Position numbers and translations under genes: made by a program. Under the pieces are notes generated by a model. It did not search any database. It worked only from the letters and a program-made list of their open reading frames with translations, and was not told the DNA's origin. Below, one piece after another: positions 10,902-23,418 of a stretch of DNA of 64,000 nucleotides (position 1 is the first letter of the stretch; each line of letters begins with the position of its first letter). Origin of the DNA: Chlorops oryzae (taxonomy: Eukaryota > Arthropoda > Insecta > Diptera > Chloropidae); the NCBI GenBank assembly GCA_020466095.1, contig CM035809.1, forward strand, positions 2,205,393 through 2,269,392, in the 5' to 3' direction.

Positions 10902-11418
10902 ACGGCACCATGAATTACGTAATTCGCCCCTCATTCGTAATTCACAGCCGAATCCTGTTGCGATTCACGTAATTCGCCATATAAAATTTGCCAAGCTGAA
11001 TTACCTCATTCGAACGTATTTCACTTTGAATTACGATCCGAATTATGTCAAAATCAGTGTCTTCCCTAATTTTTATCGAAATTTATTGAAAACAAAGTAA
11101 GAAGAAGAAAGAAAAACCAAACTCCCAGTCGAAATTTATCGCATGCATGACCAAAGAGACCAATTCGTGCTCGTACCAATGACCTTGTTATAAATATATC
11201 ATGGAAACATTAGCTGGATACAACGGACCTTTCTTCAAATGAAGTTTTTAATTTGTAAAAGAATTGTTTATTTGAGTTCAGACAGTTTCACTACTTCGGG
11301 AATGTGCGGTATTCTTGAAATTTCCGGCTGGGATGTTGCTTTTTACACAAAACATATAAAACGAATTACGAATCTCTCGTCTGAACGAGATAATTCGCGA
11401 ACGTAATTCATGGCGACC
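10902..11418. mobile_element. TIR element with CCATGAATTACG ends, carrying a nested MITE
   Basis: Left end GGCACCATGAATTACGTAAT and right end CGTAATTCATGGCGACC are inverted; both arms repeat AATTCGC/GCGAATT motifs. A second element (11123-11333) lies inside. Open frames here follow the repeats and are not genes. Confidence 0.6.
11123..11333. mobile_element. MITE, family TCCCAGYCGGAAATTT, copy 1
   Basis: Starts TCCCAGTCGAAATTTATCGC and ends GAAATTTCCGGCTGGGA, nested in the element at 10902-11418. The larger relative at 12669-13470 shares TTTATCGCATGCATGA near one end and CACTACTTCGG near the other. Confidence 0.75.
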
Positions 11419-11438
11419 AACCTATATGGCATATAAAA

Positions 11439-11573
11439 CTATAGCTGCAACTTCGGCCAAATTTTGGCGCGTTATAACATGATTTGGTAAAACAGTTCAA
11501 CTGTGGTGAACCACGCCATAAGAAAGTGTGGTGTACCACGTAATAGCTTTTGGCCGAAGTTGCAGCCATATAG
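11439..11573. mobile_element. MITE, family CTATAGCTGCAACTTCGGCC, copy 1
   Basis: Inverted ends CTATAGCTGCAACTTCGGCC and GGCCGAAGTTGCAGCCATAT flank about 95 bp containing GTGGTGAACCACG and GTGGTGTACCACG palindromes. A second copy in the opposite orientation is at 12511-13490. Confidence 0.8.
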
Positions 11574-12494
11574 TAGTATAGATGGCAATAGTACTTGGCA
11601 AAAAACGTGTGTGTTGAATTGAGGTAGGCCCCTTGAGCATGCATTCTTATGGAAAAATCAAAAACGTAGCACGCCCCCTGAAAATGCTGGTTCCGGTGTA
11701 ACAAATATTTTATATTCTTATAACATGAACTTTTGTTAAAAACCATATAGGACTATAGGTCTAACTCTAATTGGCGCGAAACGTCCCGCCCAAAATCTAT
11801 GAGAGTGACATATATAGTAATATATGCTCTTCTTCTTCCTAATCCCTGCAATGTGTTAGAGCTACGCTGCTTCAACATATGCATATAGCACGAGGAAAAG
11901 AGAAGCATGCTATGGCAGCGAAATCTTTAGCTCTGCTGTGGTGAAATGCATTGCCACTTTTATTTTTAATTTTGGGAGATTTTCGACTACATTACATATA
12001 AAATATCTACCAAACTCATAAAATGATATGAAAAGCTTGAAAAACATAGAACTAATCAAGGAAACTCAATATCAAGGAGAAATAGAATTTTTTTTAGTAC
12101 TACCTTGTCGACATAACTTTTTGATCACACTGTTTCAGCAAAAATGCTAAATTCTATATACAAGCAAAATCGTAGCCGTAGTCAAAAATTTATGTTAATT
12201 TGTTACAAAATGAAAAGATTCGTGCACATTAAGCAAAAACATATCGTAATATATTTATTAAAGCTTCAATTATAACTTTTAAAGCTATATAAAAACCCGA
12301 GCCGACGCCGTGATTCTTTGATAATTTTCTTGCAAGTGGCATCATTGTGCCACTTTGTGTCTACTAGACACTGTCTACCCGTATTGTTGTTGGTAGCTTT
12401 CTGGTGAATTTCTCGAATTTATTGAATTTCCTATACCTGCCTAATGGTGTATTTCCCCATCGCAGCAGAGGCTTTTCGACGTCGACAGTTAGAC
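11574..12494. other. Intergenic, no gene seen
   Basis: AT-rich DNA between two copies of the CTATAGCTGCAACTTCGGCC MITE. No convincing reading frame. A TATAGGACTATAGG-like patch near 11745 resembles the outer ends of those MITEs. Confidence 0.5.
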
Positions 12495-13492
12495 CTACAG
12501 TCATATAGAACTATAGCTGCAACTTCGGCCAAAAGCTATTACGTGGTACACCACACTTACTATTACGTGGTTCACCACAACACTCGGCTTATGGCGTGGT
12601 TCACCACAGTTGAACTTTTTCACCAAATCATGCCATAACGCGCCAAAATTTGGGCGAAGTTGCAGCTATCCCAGCCGGACTTTATCGCATGCATGAGAAA
12701 ATCATCGATGCAGAAGTATGGAAGAATGCATTTGTAAAGAGACCAATTGGTGCTGTTTCGAATGGTTTTGTAGTGAAAATTTCATGGAAGCAAGAGCTCG
12801 TTACAAGAGATCCTTCTTCAAACGAAATTTTCATTTGAAAAAGGGTTGATTACTCCTTTTTCCAATAAATATCTTATGCAATTTTCATAAAAACAGTGTT
12901 TAGCATATTTCAAAATTTCTGCTATGATTAAGACATTTTTTGAGCAAATTTCATTCACTTCTGCTTTTCATCCAAGTGCATTTAAAACTAAAAAATTGTG
13001 ATGGAATCGTTAATGTTTTATGTTATTGTTGATCAACACTATGAGCTAGCGTTATATTATAACATAGTCAATGAAGTACTTTTAACAGACATGGAAATAA
13101 AACATTTTAAAATTTAAAAAAAAATATGTATCTTTCTTTACCTCCCAGATCCCAGTAGCGTAAACTTATTTCAAATGAAACTTTCATTTGTATTAGGATT
13201 ATATACTCTATTTTCAAATGAAATAATCATGCACGTTGGATCCTTCTTAAGCCAACCAGCACGTGCTCTTTTCCCAAATGAAGTTTTCATGCGGACCAAG
13301 GTCATACACTCCTTTACCAAATGAATAACACATGAATTTTGAAGTACTGAAAATAGCGGCCATGTCCGAACAAACTTCATTAGAAGTAAGGGTTAGTAAT
13401 GCGAGTACTCGCAGCATGAATTTTCACCACTTCGGAAGTACTGCAGAAGTAGTGAAATTTCCGGCTGGGATAGTTCTATATGCCTACAGTCC
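12495..13492. mobile_element. MITE, family CTATAGCTGCAACTTCGGCC, copy 2, split by a nested element
   Basis: The left part (12495-12668) is the reverse of the copy at 11439-11573 with an extra TATTACGTGGTTCACCACAA unit. Its right end (TAGTTCTATATGCCTACAG) resumes at 13471, after the nested element, and pairs with the left end CTACAGTCATATAGAACTAT. Confidence 0.8.
12669..13470. mobile_element. MITE, family TCCCAGYCGGAAATTT, copy 2, TA target duplication
   Basis: Begins TCCCAGCCGG and ends CCGGCTGGGA, with TA on both sides (12667-12668 and 13471-13472). Subterminal TTCAAATGAA motifs repeat several times. No coding capacity. The outer CTATAGCTGC element reads continuously across the site when this one is removed. 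Confidence 0.85.
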
Positions 13493-13540
13493 TACATGAC
13501 AACAACTAAATTCGGTTCGCGTGCGTTCTTTATATATATA

Positions 13541-13599
13541 TAAGTATATATAAGTATATATAAGTATATATAAGTATATATAAGTATATATAAGTATAC
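13541..13599. repeat. (TAAGTATATA)n minisatellite
   Basis: Six near-perfect 10-bp TAAGTATATA units follow a TATATA run. The next 430 bp to 14031 show no gene. Confidence 0.95.
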
Positions 13600-14031
13600 T
13601 TACATTACATACTTCACATTGCTGAATGAGGACCCTTAATATCATTGTTTTTTTTTCTTCACTTTCCGCAATGTCTGACGTCTCAATAAGGACATGTATA
13701 TTGTTATATTCATTTACTGTTTTCCCGGCTTTTGAATTTTTAATTAACAAAAATTTGGCTGGTGAAAATATTTATTAAGCCCAAACTGAATAATAAACAG
13801 GTGGTTGAACTCGTAAATTCAGAATAAACAGTCTGAAAGCGCGTTTTCTAAATGCTACTTTGGGAGATATACTCAGAATTTAAAGAGACAGTCAGGAAGC
13901 CATATGCCTTTCCAGATCCATTTGAAATTGTCCTTTAGCCAATCTCAATGTGACAAATAAATATTTCTCATCTCTTGTTGGCTTGGGGAAAAAAATAGTC
14001 ACTTTAATTTCAGATCATTCTATTAGTCTTA

Positions 14032-15298
14032 TACCCTAAACAGATTTCAGCTCAAATACGAAATTAAAAACCGCTAATGCAAATCACAAAAACAGGTCGC
14101 CAGACTGTAAATGCGCATTATCTTATTGCAGTTTGCTGAAAGCACGGTTGGCATTTAAAAAATATAAGGGTAATTAGGGGTATTTTTAAGGGTAATTCTT
14201 TAAAAAGGAAATGCGTAATTGTTTCGTCAAAAAGGGCTAAAAAAAGGGGCTAAGCCGCGGTTAGCTACAAAGGGCTAAAAAGGGCTAAATTAAACCAAAA
14301 ACAAAACCAAAAAGGGATATCAAAAGTATTTTGTTTGTTCAACCTCAAGTGGGCGCAGATGAAATTGTACATTTTTTTTTATTAAGTTGGCTAACAAAAT
14401 CAATAAAACCGTTCAAAACATTTTTTTATTTATAACTTTTCTTAGCTATTATTTGGTTTAACTTTTTTTAATTGAATCTCCTTGGCACTTATTTTTTATT
14501 TGGAGTGGCAGCCGCGGTCTCCTATGAAACTCAGGAAGGCTACGGCCTATTTGACGAACATTCATGAGTGACATACATCATTTCTTGTCTTCAAGCAGTA
14601 ATTCATTCGCCACACAAACATGCTTGCAAACAAAATTGACTGCATGTGGCGGTTAAAAATTGTTTCTGTAAAAATTTCAAAAACGCAAAAGAGGGCTAAT
14701 TTTTTTGTCGGAAATGGGCTAAAAATTGCGCGTATTTTAGTTTCGGGCAAAAACAAATTTTTAGCGTTCTGGGCATACCAATTAGGGCTAAAATAGCCCG
14801 AAAAGGGGCTAAGTTGGCATCACTGAGGGTAATTGAAAAAAGAGCCAATTTGACTAAAAAAAATCCAAAATTTGTTGCATATATAAAAGTCCAAATATTG
14901 TGATGTAAATTAGGTCCGCCAAATCGTGAAGCTGCAATTTTATCTTTTAATTATTAGTTACTTCGATTATTTGATATTTTCGCACGCTTTGAACTGGTTG
15001 TTGAGTAAATTTTCTCTTGACGAAAGAAAGCTAAAAAAAGAGCCATATAAAATAAAAAAGAGCCACAGCGCCAAACATCAACTGTGGCAGCCGTAACTGA
15101 CATTAAGCTTGCCATATCTTGCCAATAAATACCAAAAATACCATAACCTTCGGTAGTTTTTTCTTAGAGCTGCCAGACAAATATCGGCCAATTCACGCTT
15201 TGAGTTGTGCATTTATTTAATCAAATTCAAGTCAAATGAACTACATAATACAAAATTAAGCTGTTGATTTGCATTAATGGTGTAATCTGTTTAGGGTA
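14032..15298. mobile_element. TIR element with TACCCTAAACAGATT ends
   Basis: TACCCTAAACAGATT at the left and AATCTGTTTAGGGTA at the right are exact inverses 1.27 kb apart. Within it, 14150-14825 is a GGGCTAA-rich stretch whose right end, read on the minus strand, begins CAGTGATGCCAACTTAGCCCC, typical of a hAT end, so a second element is probably nested. No transposase frame. Confidence 0.75.
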
Positions 15299-15302
15299 TT
15301 AC

Positions 15303-15926
15303 ATATCGCACACTAATCACTGAATCGGCACAACTCAAAATTTTTTATTTCTCTGACAAACAGCCAATAACTCTCGACGCCATTAAAAACAATTTATTTT
15401 CTAAATTTATATGAGTGGTCTTCATGCAGGTTCGCAAATAGCCTTCGTAAATTTTGCGATCGCAAAATTTTCAACGCTCTATGAGCGACCCTTCGAATAT
15501 AATTAATTAAATCTTATCTATCTTCCCACTGTTTCTTTCTTTTTCAAATTGAGGTTTAAAACCATTTGTACTATAAGTCATAGGCTTGTCAAACGCGATT
15601 GGCTGTGTATGCTCACCCCAACTTACTATGCGCACTAGCTAACGATGTTTTGCGAAGCAAAAACCAATAGGAAAGTTTCTCACGCTTCGAAAAATTTCTT
15701 CCATACAAATTTTGACAGTTCATTTCCCATTTCGCAAGGTTTCCCACTTCGTAAAATTTGTGAAACTGCATGAGGACCACTATTATTCTTCATTAGCTGG
15801 ATAATCAATATATATAAATGTTAATTTTCCAAGCGTTCCTTTTCCTGCAATAAGTGTTGGTGAACATGAAAAAAAATGGTTGAAAAAATTTTGAATTGTG
15901 ACGGTTTAGTGATTAGTGTGCGATAT
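15303..15926. mobile_element. TIR element with ATATCGCACACTAATCACT ends
   Basis: ATATCGCACACTAATCACT at the left is matched by AGTGATTAGTGTGCGATAT at the right, and the arms continue into TCAAAATTTTTT / AAAAAATTTTGA. The inner half is occupied by another element (15414-15781). Confidence 0.85.
15414..15781. mobile_element. Nested MITE with AGTGGTCYTCATGCAG ends
   Basis: AGTGGTCTTCATGCAGGTTC at the left and CTGCATGAGGACCACT at the right are inverted, followed inward by CGCAAA/TTCGTAAA motifs. It lies wholly inside the ATATCGCACAC element. Confidence 0.8.
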
Positions 15927-16054
15927 GCCAAAAACTATTTATACAATAAAATCTAGCACACAAAAGCTATGAATTAGAAATATATACTAGGAAATTTTTC
16001 GCTGAAGACGTTAGGGAATACGAATATGTATCCTTTAATATACTTAAATACTTA

Positions 16055-16530
16055 GGGCCAATATTACCAAGCATATTTAAAAAAATTTTAAAAATAAAAT
16101 CTGATTTTCATTTTCACCACCGAAAATTTTAAAATATTTTTAAAAAAAATTTAAACTACCTCAGCAGGTCGTTTAAGTTTTTGTTTTTAAGATATGGTAA
16201 CAGCCCTGTTTTGGGCGATAGAAAAACAGCTGATTACGTTCATTCTAAAATTTTACGGAAAAAATCTGCGCAAAACGAAACAAGCAAAGCTTTAAATTTA
16301 TGGATTCGGATTACAGGGATATGAGACTGATGAAAAATCGCGCGCACACGGCTCCATGCTCTTAAATAATATTTCAATCATTCGTGAATTTGACTGACTA
16401 CCCTGACAGTGGAGCGTGCTGCCACATTTTGCTATACTTAAAAAAGTTGCATATTGAAAATGAAATTTAAAATAAAAAAATTTTTAATTTAATTTAAAAA
16501 TTTTTTTAATATGTTTGGTAATATTGGCCC
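16055..16530. mobile_element. PIF/Harbinger-type MITE, GGGCCAATATTACCAA ends, TTA duplication
   Basis: GGGCCAATATTACCAAGCAT and its inverse ATGTTTGGTAATATTGGCCC bound 476 bp, with TTA directly on both sides (16052-16054 and 16531-16533). A 3-bp TTA duplication with GGGCC ends fits PIF/Harbinger. No transposase. Confidence 0.85.
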
Positions 16531-16647
16531 TTAAAATATCATCAATGCATTTAATTGAGAAACAGCTGTTGCACGAATTCGCAGGGTGCCACACTTTTAC
16601 AACTATATGAAAAATGTTCGATTTAATTAAATAAAAATTGATATAAT

Positions 16648-17083
16648 GGGCCAAAATTTTTTTTAATGCCTAAATTTCTGTCTCTGTCAACGAAAATCAG
16701 TGTTCGTAAGAGAGCAAATCAAATAAATAACAAATAAATTTTACCTAAAAATTTATGAATAACGAAATAAAATACTCTAATCCAATTGGAAAAAATCGAA
16801 TGTTACCAAACTTCCATCTTGTTTACTCGCAAATTACAGTAACATTGTTGTCTTGTTTGGCAAGACAAGACAAGATAAGACAACAATGTTACCGTAATTT
16901 GCGAAGGAAAAAAATTTAGTTTTGTTAATCATTGATTTTTTTCAATTCGACTATAGTATTTTATTTCGTTATTCATAAATTTTTTGTTAAAATTAATTTT
17001 TTATTAATATGGTTTGCTCCTTCAGAAAAACTGATTTTCATTGACAGGGACAGAAGTGAAGGCATTAAAAAGAATTTTGGCCC
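16648..17083. mobile_element. Long foldback element, GGGCCAAAATTYTTTTTAATGCC ends
   Basis: Almost the entire 436 bp is a palindrome. The outer arms are GGGCCAAAAT.../...ATTTTGGCCC. Middle arms share TTTATGAATAACGAAATAAA, and the inner arms GTAACATTGTTGTCTTG and its complement flank a short loop at about 16860. If transcribed it gives a 200-bp hairpin, a possible source of small RNAs. Confidence 0.85.
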
Positions 17084-20074
17084 ATAATATCAACGAAATA
17101 GCAGTTGCTAAGTGAGCGAAATAAGAACTCTTGTTCATTCTTAATTGTTATAGGCAGCTATCTTAAGTTTTTAATAGCTTTTTACCCAAGGTGGTGCCAA
17201 AAACTTTCCGTACGGCAGCTTTTGATTCTATTTTCGAAATCTAGCGCAACTTGAACGATCATACAAGCACACAGTCATGCATTCATCTCAAATACAAATT
17301 TTGTTTGATATTTTTTATAATACTGAAATATATTTTACCTAATTCATTCCACATTGAATTCATAAATAATATGAAGTTTAAAAAATAACATTAATTCAAA
17401 TATTCATGAGACATTTCTATGGTGGCTTTCATAGAATACATTGATTCAGTGCTGCCACCAAATCTTACATAAATTATACAAAAAATGTATATTTTCGAAC
17501 AAAATTATACATATAATTTTTTTAAATTTTACATAAAAGATACACAATAGAAAATAAACCATAATGGCTCAGCCAAACACATTTATTACTCTATCTCCCA
17601 AACTATTTTTGTGTCCATTTTCAAACTTGCACAGTACATTTCTAACATTTGAAGTTGAAGACATCCCTTACATATAAACTGGTAATTTTTCGTTAAAAAT
17701 TGTGCCTCTTATATTGTAATTATTCGGTCAATAAAAATAGAGACGATTAACTACACCAGCATGCTGGCTCACGTAAAACATATCAACATATTATTAGCAT
17801 GACGATGCGGTTTTATGTCCAGCTTTTTTTTTTTCTCTAAAAAAAAACAAATTTTTGATAAAATAGCAATTCGCCTTAATCATACATAAATTGTTCGAAA
17901 AACAAGCTATACAGAAGCAGGCGAAAAGAAACCGATTTCGTATAATTATCCGCAAAGTGGCAGCACTGCTTTGATTTTAAAGTCGTCGAACCATGGTCTG
18001 CCAGCATTTACGCGCTTTTCAGCACAGCTCTTTTCTTAAAATTTAAAATCGAAACAGTTGGGTGCGTCGTTTGCTGCTAGTAAGGAATTGCCTTAGAACG
18101 TGTGCAGGAGGATTGGCTCTATTTAAAGGTAAATTATTCTTTTATATTTAAAAGAAAAGTTCAGAAATGTATTAAATATGCATATATAATAATTAACAAT
18201 AATCGGGACGTATGTATAAAAAAGACATGCAAGCTTTTGTTAAAACTGCATTCCCGGGAAAGAAGCGATCATATAAATAGAATAAAGCATGTCATTCCCA
18301 ATTGCTTTGTGGATAAAAATACATGAAAATGAATTTTTAGAAACAGCTGCATTGGCCCTTTTTATATTGTCTGCATTTTTTTTTTTTTTAGCAAAAAAAG
18401 TTTTTTCCTTGCTAATTACGATGCAGCTGCCGTTGTTTGAATATTCCGCTTTGAACCAGTTTTATTTGGTTCTGCCAGTTTGGTCAATACGTTTGTTGTT
18501 GCTTTTGATTTTATTTGTTGCTTTTTCTGTTTTGTGCTAGCCGCAATAGCATCATCATTCGACTTATAGGCTTTCGGCTTATTCAAGTGTATGGGCGATT
18601 GTACGTAGGAAAAGAACAAAAAAATACCCGAGCTTAAAATAAAATACCTTAAGTAGAATCGTTTGGCCAAAAAAAGCTACACTTGCCGCTTACTCCGCGT
18701 ATATGTTTCTGCCAACGGAAGTTGCTTTTCTATTTTTTTTTTTTTTTTTGCTGCTCGATTGAGTGAATACAAATTGCTTCGCTGCGTGTGTGGAATGATA
18801 GTTTCATATCTTTTAACCTCGTTTCAATCATTGCACTCGACGATCTCAAGTAACAGTTATATGGAAGATTTTTCCAATCGCTAAAACGCGAAGTAGAATT
18901 TACTGTTTTCTGAAGCGAGAAAATCAAATTTTGTGTTTTATTTTTTTTTTATCGAAAAATAATGAATACTTGTGCATTAGAGTCTGACATTAAAAGCTCA
19001 TTTGCTCTAATTGAAATTTTTTAGTCAACCCTTTTCATATTTTTTTATCTCTTCCTGGGTAAATTCGTTATCTTAGCCACCCTATGGTACCCTCAAGTTC
19101 CTTTGCCAAAAAATATTTAATAATTAATTGCCTTTGTGTAGCTGAAAATTATTTTTTTTTCATTTGAGAACATAAAAGAATAAAATGGAAATTCTCAGTG
19201 GAGATCTCCAACTCATAAAATTTCAATGACTAAGTTCATTTCCATATACAACAGGTCTCATCCCATGATGGCATTTTTGAACTTGCATGACTCATCCAGA
19301 CAAAGGAAAAGGCATCCCTATTCAGAGCTCCAAACATTTGTGGTCTCATTTCAGTCACCTTCTCTGTATTTTCTCCTAAACGAGTCAGAGAAATTCCGAA
19401 ATGAAAATACAGCACTTCCAGTTTTCCATTCCCCATTTCCCATCTTATGCTCCAGTACAATCGTCTTCGAATAATATCCAAAGCCAGACAAAAAAGAGCG
19501 CATCGCACTTTGCTCTCTGTTGTGAACTTTCATTGGAAATGAAATTTTCGCTCACAGGTGCCATACTGACATACCGATAGCAGAGTGTGTGGTTTCTTGT
19601 TGTTGTAAACTCTGAAAGTGGCGACCCATGTTGTCGGTTGTCGTTTTTTTTTTTTTTAGTTGGTTGTGGAAGTGCTGACTATTTTCGCTAAACAAACAGC
19701 GGAACTTCATGGTAACTGTCTCGGGTCTCTCGTATTCTCATTTCTATTTCGAAACAGTTACAAAGCAACGTCAAATTTTGAAGTAAAAGAATCGAAAATA
19801 ATTTGTTGAAAATAGAGGTGCAAAAAAGAAAGTTGGTTAGTGGTTTTTGTTGCAATTGTTTTTGTTGTAACTGTCGGTTTTTTGTAGCGGCTTGCGAAGA
19901 CAAAACAATTATTAAGAGCTTTTTTGATATAAGTTGCGATTGGGTGTTGTCATTGAACAGCAGCGCAAAGTAGCAGAAAAATTATTTAAAAAAAAATTAA
20001 TTCATTTAATTCTTCGCTCTAATTACAGATTAACTCAAAGGAAAGAAAAAAAAAAACCAACAAACTAAAACAGA
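17084..20074. other. Upstream region of the Jupiter-like gene
   Basis: No coding gene is supported. 18030-18128 may be a 5' UTR exon: GC-richer than its flanks, ending AAAG before GTAAAT. A TTACAG acceptor at about 20029 precedes a short leader ahead of the ATG at 20075. The intron of nearly 2 kb would be AT-rich with poly-T runs near 18370, 18730 and 19650. Promoter and 5' exon are conjecture; RNA data would be needed. Confidence 0.35.
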
Positions 20075-20461
20075 ATGACTTCGACTGATATTAAAATTGG
20101 CATGACATCCTCAGCACGCCCATCGAGTCGTGTTCTGAAGCCTCCAGGTGGAGGACACACAAATATTTTTGGTGAACCCGAAGTTGCAGTCAACGCGCCT
20201 CGTCCGAAATATAATCAGCAGAACTCTTCCAATTTAAATGCTTGCCTTGGATCGACGGATGCAAATGCTGTAGTTGAAAAGTTACGTGAAGAGATCACCA
20301 CTCCACCGAATCCAACGTCGGAAGATGGTGCAGGAAAAAGGGAGACCAAAAATACCAACGGCACTAGCAGTAACGGAAATAATACCAATGCCGCTAATTC
20401 AAATGGAACACGCAGTGGACGCATTCCGCCGGGTGGTTACTCTTCCGGTGGTTTCTGGTAG
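20075..20461 (+). CDS. Jupiter/JPT1 (HN1)-like microtubule-associated protein, probable CG1943 orthologue
   Basis: A 128-residue single-exon frame from ATG to TAG. Residues 13-30 carry the family motif SSRVLKPPGGGHTNIFG, shared with Drosophila Jupiter and vertebrate JPT1/HN1, proteins associated with microtubules and cell-cycle regulation. A second short conserved block follows (QNSSNLNACLGSTDANAV), then an Asn/Gly/Thr-rich disordered tail ending PPGGYSSGGFW. The protein has no signal peptide or membrane segment and the length is normal for the family. The absence of the longer Jupiter body makes the short paralogue the better match. Leader sequence is A-rich (AAACAGAATGAC). Family assignment is secure; the exact orthologue is from memory. 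Confidence 0.85.
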   Translation: MTSTDIKIGMTSSARPSSRVLKPPGGGHTNIFGEPEVAVNAPRPKYNQQNSSNLNACLGSTDANAVVEKLREEITTPPNPTSEDGAGKRETKNTNGTSSNGNNTNAANSNGTRSGRIPPGGYSSGGFW

Positions 20462-21129
20462 AGTGTAACCAATCATGAAAGATGTGCTGCAGCATTTACA
20501 CTTGACTTGAAAAAAAAAACGAAACTTAGCATTTAAGCATATGTCCAACGTATTATTACCTTTAAAAATGTAATTAAGCCCAACTAAACCTGTTTTTTTT
20601 TTTATTTTGTTTCTTTGTATTTATTGCTTTTGTACGGGCATGTGTACCCAAAAGTTTTACAAACATTTTTTTTGGTACTGTGCGCTCAATTTCTGTAACC
20701 TAAGCCAAAATTTAGAAATTATTGCTTTTCTTTTGTTTTTTTCGCTTTTTTCTATTAAAGACCCTAAAATAATCGTATTAAGACGACGCCACGAAAACAA
20801 ATTTACGAAATTTGTTTTCATCTAAGAAAGGCCTTAAACGGAAATTTGACAAATGTGTTCTTATATGCCGTAGGAAATAATTTCCAACAATAATAATTAC
20901 GCTCTATGAAATGCTTTTGAAAATCTTTTTGTACTTGTATTCTACGGAGTTGCATTTGAAGAAGAATGAAATGACAAAAAAAAATATTCATTAAGAAATT
21001 TAAAGATTTCGAAATATTTACATTTTACAAAAACAAATTTAACTTTAAGCTTCCTCTTTATGAAACCTACAAAAACTCAACTCAATAAAGCGTTTATAAC
21101 TTTTGCCTAAATCAAGTTTTATGCATTTT
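20462..21129. other. 3' UTR and flank of the Jupiter-like gene
   Basis: T-rich non-coding DNA. Possible polyadenylation signals are ATTAAA near 20754 and AATAAA near 21085. No other gene. Confidence 0.45.
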
Positions 21130-21978
21130 TATACCCGACACACTCTGTGTCGAGGGTATATTGCGTTTGTGTGGTTGTTTGTAACACCCAGAACCAGTCG
21201 AGATAGACCATACAAAATGTATATAGAAATGATCAGCGCACCAGGAGATTCGGTTTAGACATGTCCGTCCGTCTGTCTGTCTGTTTGTATACAGTTTTCT
21301 TATCGAAGGAGTTGAGCTATATTGATGAAATTTGATATGCGTACTCACAAGCACACGAGTAAGAACAAGTTCGAGTATGGACCCGATCGGACCATTTTTA
21401 GGGGTACCTCCAGCACTAGGGTCTGTTACGAAAATCACAAAAACTGCTCTTAAATCGAAGTTTTTCAAGATATTTTGATGAAATTTGATAGTTGAACATA
21501 TTTGAAGTCAAGTTATTCAATTTCAAAAAATTGGAAAAGTGGGCGTGGCCGAAGGGCGTTTTTCGAAAATTGCCTTCTACACCCGAATTTCAAATGGGAC
21601 TTGAACGAAATTTGGCAGTTATGCTTCCTTTGTAGCCATAAAAATCCTTAGAAAAAATTTCCTTGATCGGTCCATTATAAAGGGTACCTCCAGTACTAAG
21701 GTCTGTCACAAAAATCTCAAAACTGCCCCAAAATCGGATTTTTTCGAAATATTTCAGTGAAACTTAGAATTTGAGCGTATATTAAGGCCTCCGATTAGAA
21801 AACAAAAAAATTGGAAAAGTGGGCGTGGCAAAAGGGTGGTTTTCATAAAGAAATTCAACAAAAGTCGGTATATGGGGCCCCTAATGGCCTTAAACACCTC
21901 TTGATATTAAAAATTATTTGAACACGTATGTCTGTGACGGATATTTTATTGTCAGGCTCGCCTGACTATAACACCCTT
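21130..21978 (-). mobile_element. DINE-1/Helentron-like element, copy 2 (full length)
   Basis: Read on the minus strand it starts AAGGGTGTTATAGTCAGGCG and ends at ACCCTCGACACAGAGTGTGT followed by CGGGTATA, i.e. both hairpin ends are present. It contains the CAGACAGACAGACGGAC microsatellite-like tract, GGTACC blocks and GTGGGCGTGGC segments. About 850 bp, with no coding capacity and no target duplication. It is the longest full copy in the window. Confidence 0.8.
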
Positions 21979-22429
21979 ACTTGTTTTCATCTCTCTTTTA
22001 ATATAAGTTTTGAATATTTGCCAGTTGAAGGTCATTCCATCGATTTCGATTTTATTTTATTCCATAATTTGTCTTCTAGTCGAGCAGGTTATGATGGCAA
22101 GAAACGGAAAAAACGGACGAACAAATTTCAATAATAGCGAAAGGTTATCACCCATCGAGGTCAGCTTGATTGATGTTTTATGCTCCTTCTTTTATTGATC
22201 AGTTGTCTATAGCTATGCTCGATATTTTCCGTGTCCATTTTGGAATTAATGCGCTTTTCAGATGGTTAAATGGTTTTGCGTTGTATTTTGTAAAGCTTCG
22301 TTTAAAATATGTCAGAGGAAAACTTTCGCAGATCTATCTAAATATAGTCTAAAGTCAGCCCAATCCTTATGATCTCCAGAAATTTGTGCAGCAGTGTTTG
22401 ATTCGAGAAAAGCTTGAAAATTTTAAGCA

Positions 22430-22712
22430 TATCCGGATGCAATTTGTCCTTCGTTTGAATATTGGACTTAAACGAAAGTTGTCATGCGCTTCCTCCATAG
22501 TCATAAATATCCTGTCTAAAAATTTTTGGGTAATCTGTGCATTATTAAGGGTACCTCTAGTACTAGGGTCTGTCACAAAAATCCAAGATCTGGCAGAAAA
22601 TCTGAATTTTTCGAGATATTTTAATTAACTTTGGAAAAAGAATAAAAAATATATAGTACCTAACCGTTTTTCTGTGTCGCGTATTGTCAGTTCACCTGAC
22701 TATAACACCCTT
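22430..22712 (-). mobile_element. DINE-1/Helentron-like element, copy 3 (partial)
   Basis: Only the AAGGGTGTTATAGTCAGGTG end and the first 280 bp are kept (GGTACCTCTAGTACTAGGGTC block included). The other end is lost. 21979-22430 between the copies holds no gene. Confidence 0.7.
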
Positions 22713-23418
22713 AATTGTTTTCCTTTGACCCTCATCCCGAAACCACAAACTTTATACGTAGATACATATGTTTTATATGTACGAGTATATAGAAAGCTGA
22801 AATCCGACTTTCGCGAATGGTAATTTCACGACTACAGTTCGCTTTAGTCCGGAGTATTACTGCAAATCAAAAAAAAAAATTCTAAATGCTCGAATATTGC
22901 ATGATAATCTCTTGAAATCTATATATACCTTCATTCACATTGGGTTTGCCTTGATGGCATGGCATTTGTAAATTTATGTAAAGAAATCGCAAATTTTGTA
23001 ATTTTCATATTTCGCGTTTTTATTTTACATTCTATAACTAATTTTTTTTAAAGATTTGCAAACTTTTCGAACTTAAGATAATTTCCATTACAACCTATTT
23101 ATCGCTCATTTACCTGTTCCTCTCTCTCTATCTCTATATATGCTAGACTATGAGCATAAAACACAATTTTATCACTCGTTTCCACAGTTTGGATACATTT
23201 TTATGTATTCCAAGCACCCAATCGGGATTATTGTAACCACTTGTGCGAGTAGTGACTGTACAATTGCTTTCCTAAAAGTGGTGGCAAGTAATCATCAAAT
23301 CGCTATCTAAAAATAGCAAAAAAAAAAGGTAAAAGTTGGTCAAAATCCATAAAAATCAAATATCAGGTACGTACTTACCCTAATTGTTTCAATTTGCTAT
23401 TTATTACTAAATTTTTAT

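Noticed and set aside
18289..18540. Hydrophobic 83-codon frame resembling a membrane protein
   Set aside because: T-rich DNA produces Phe/Leu codons; no conserved motif, and it lies in the probable 5' intron of the Jupiter-like gene.
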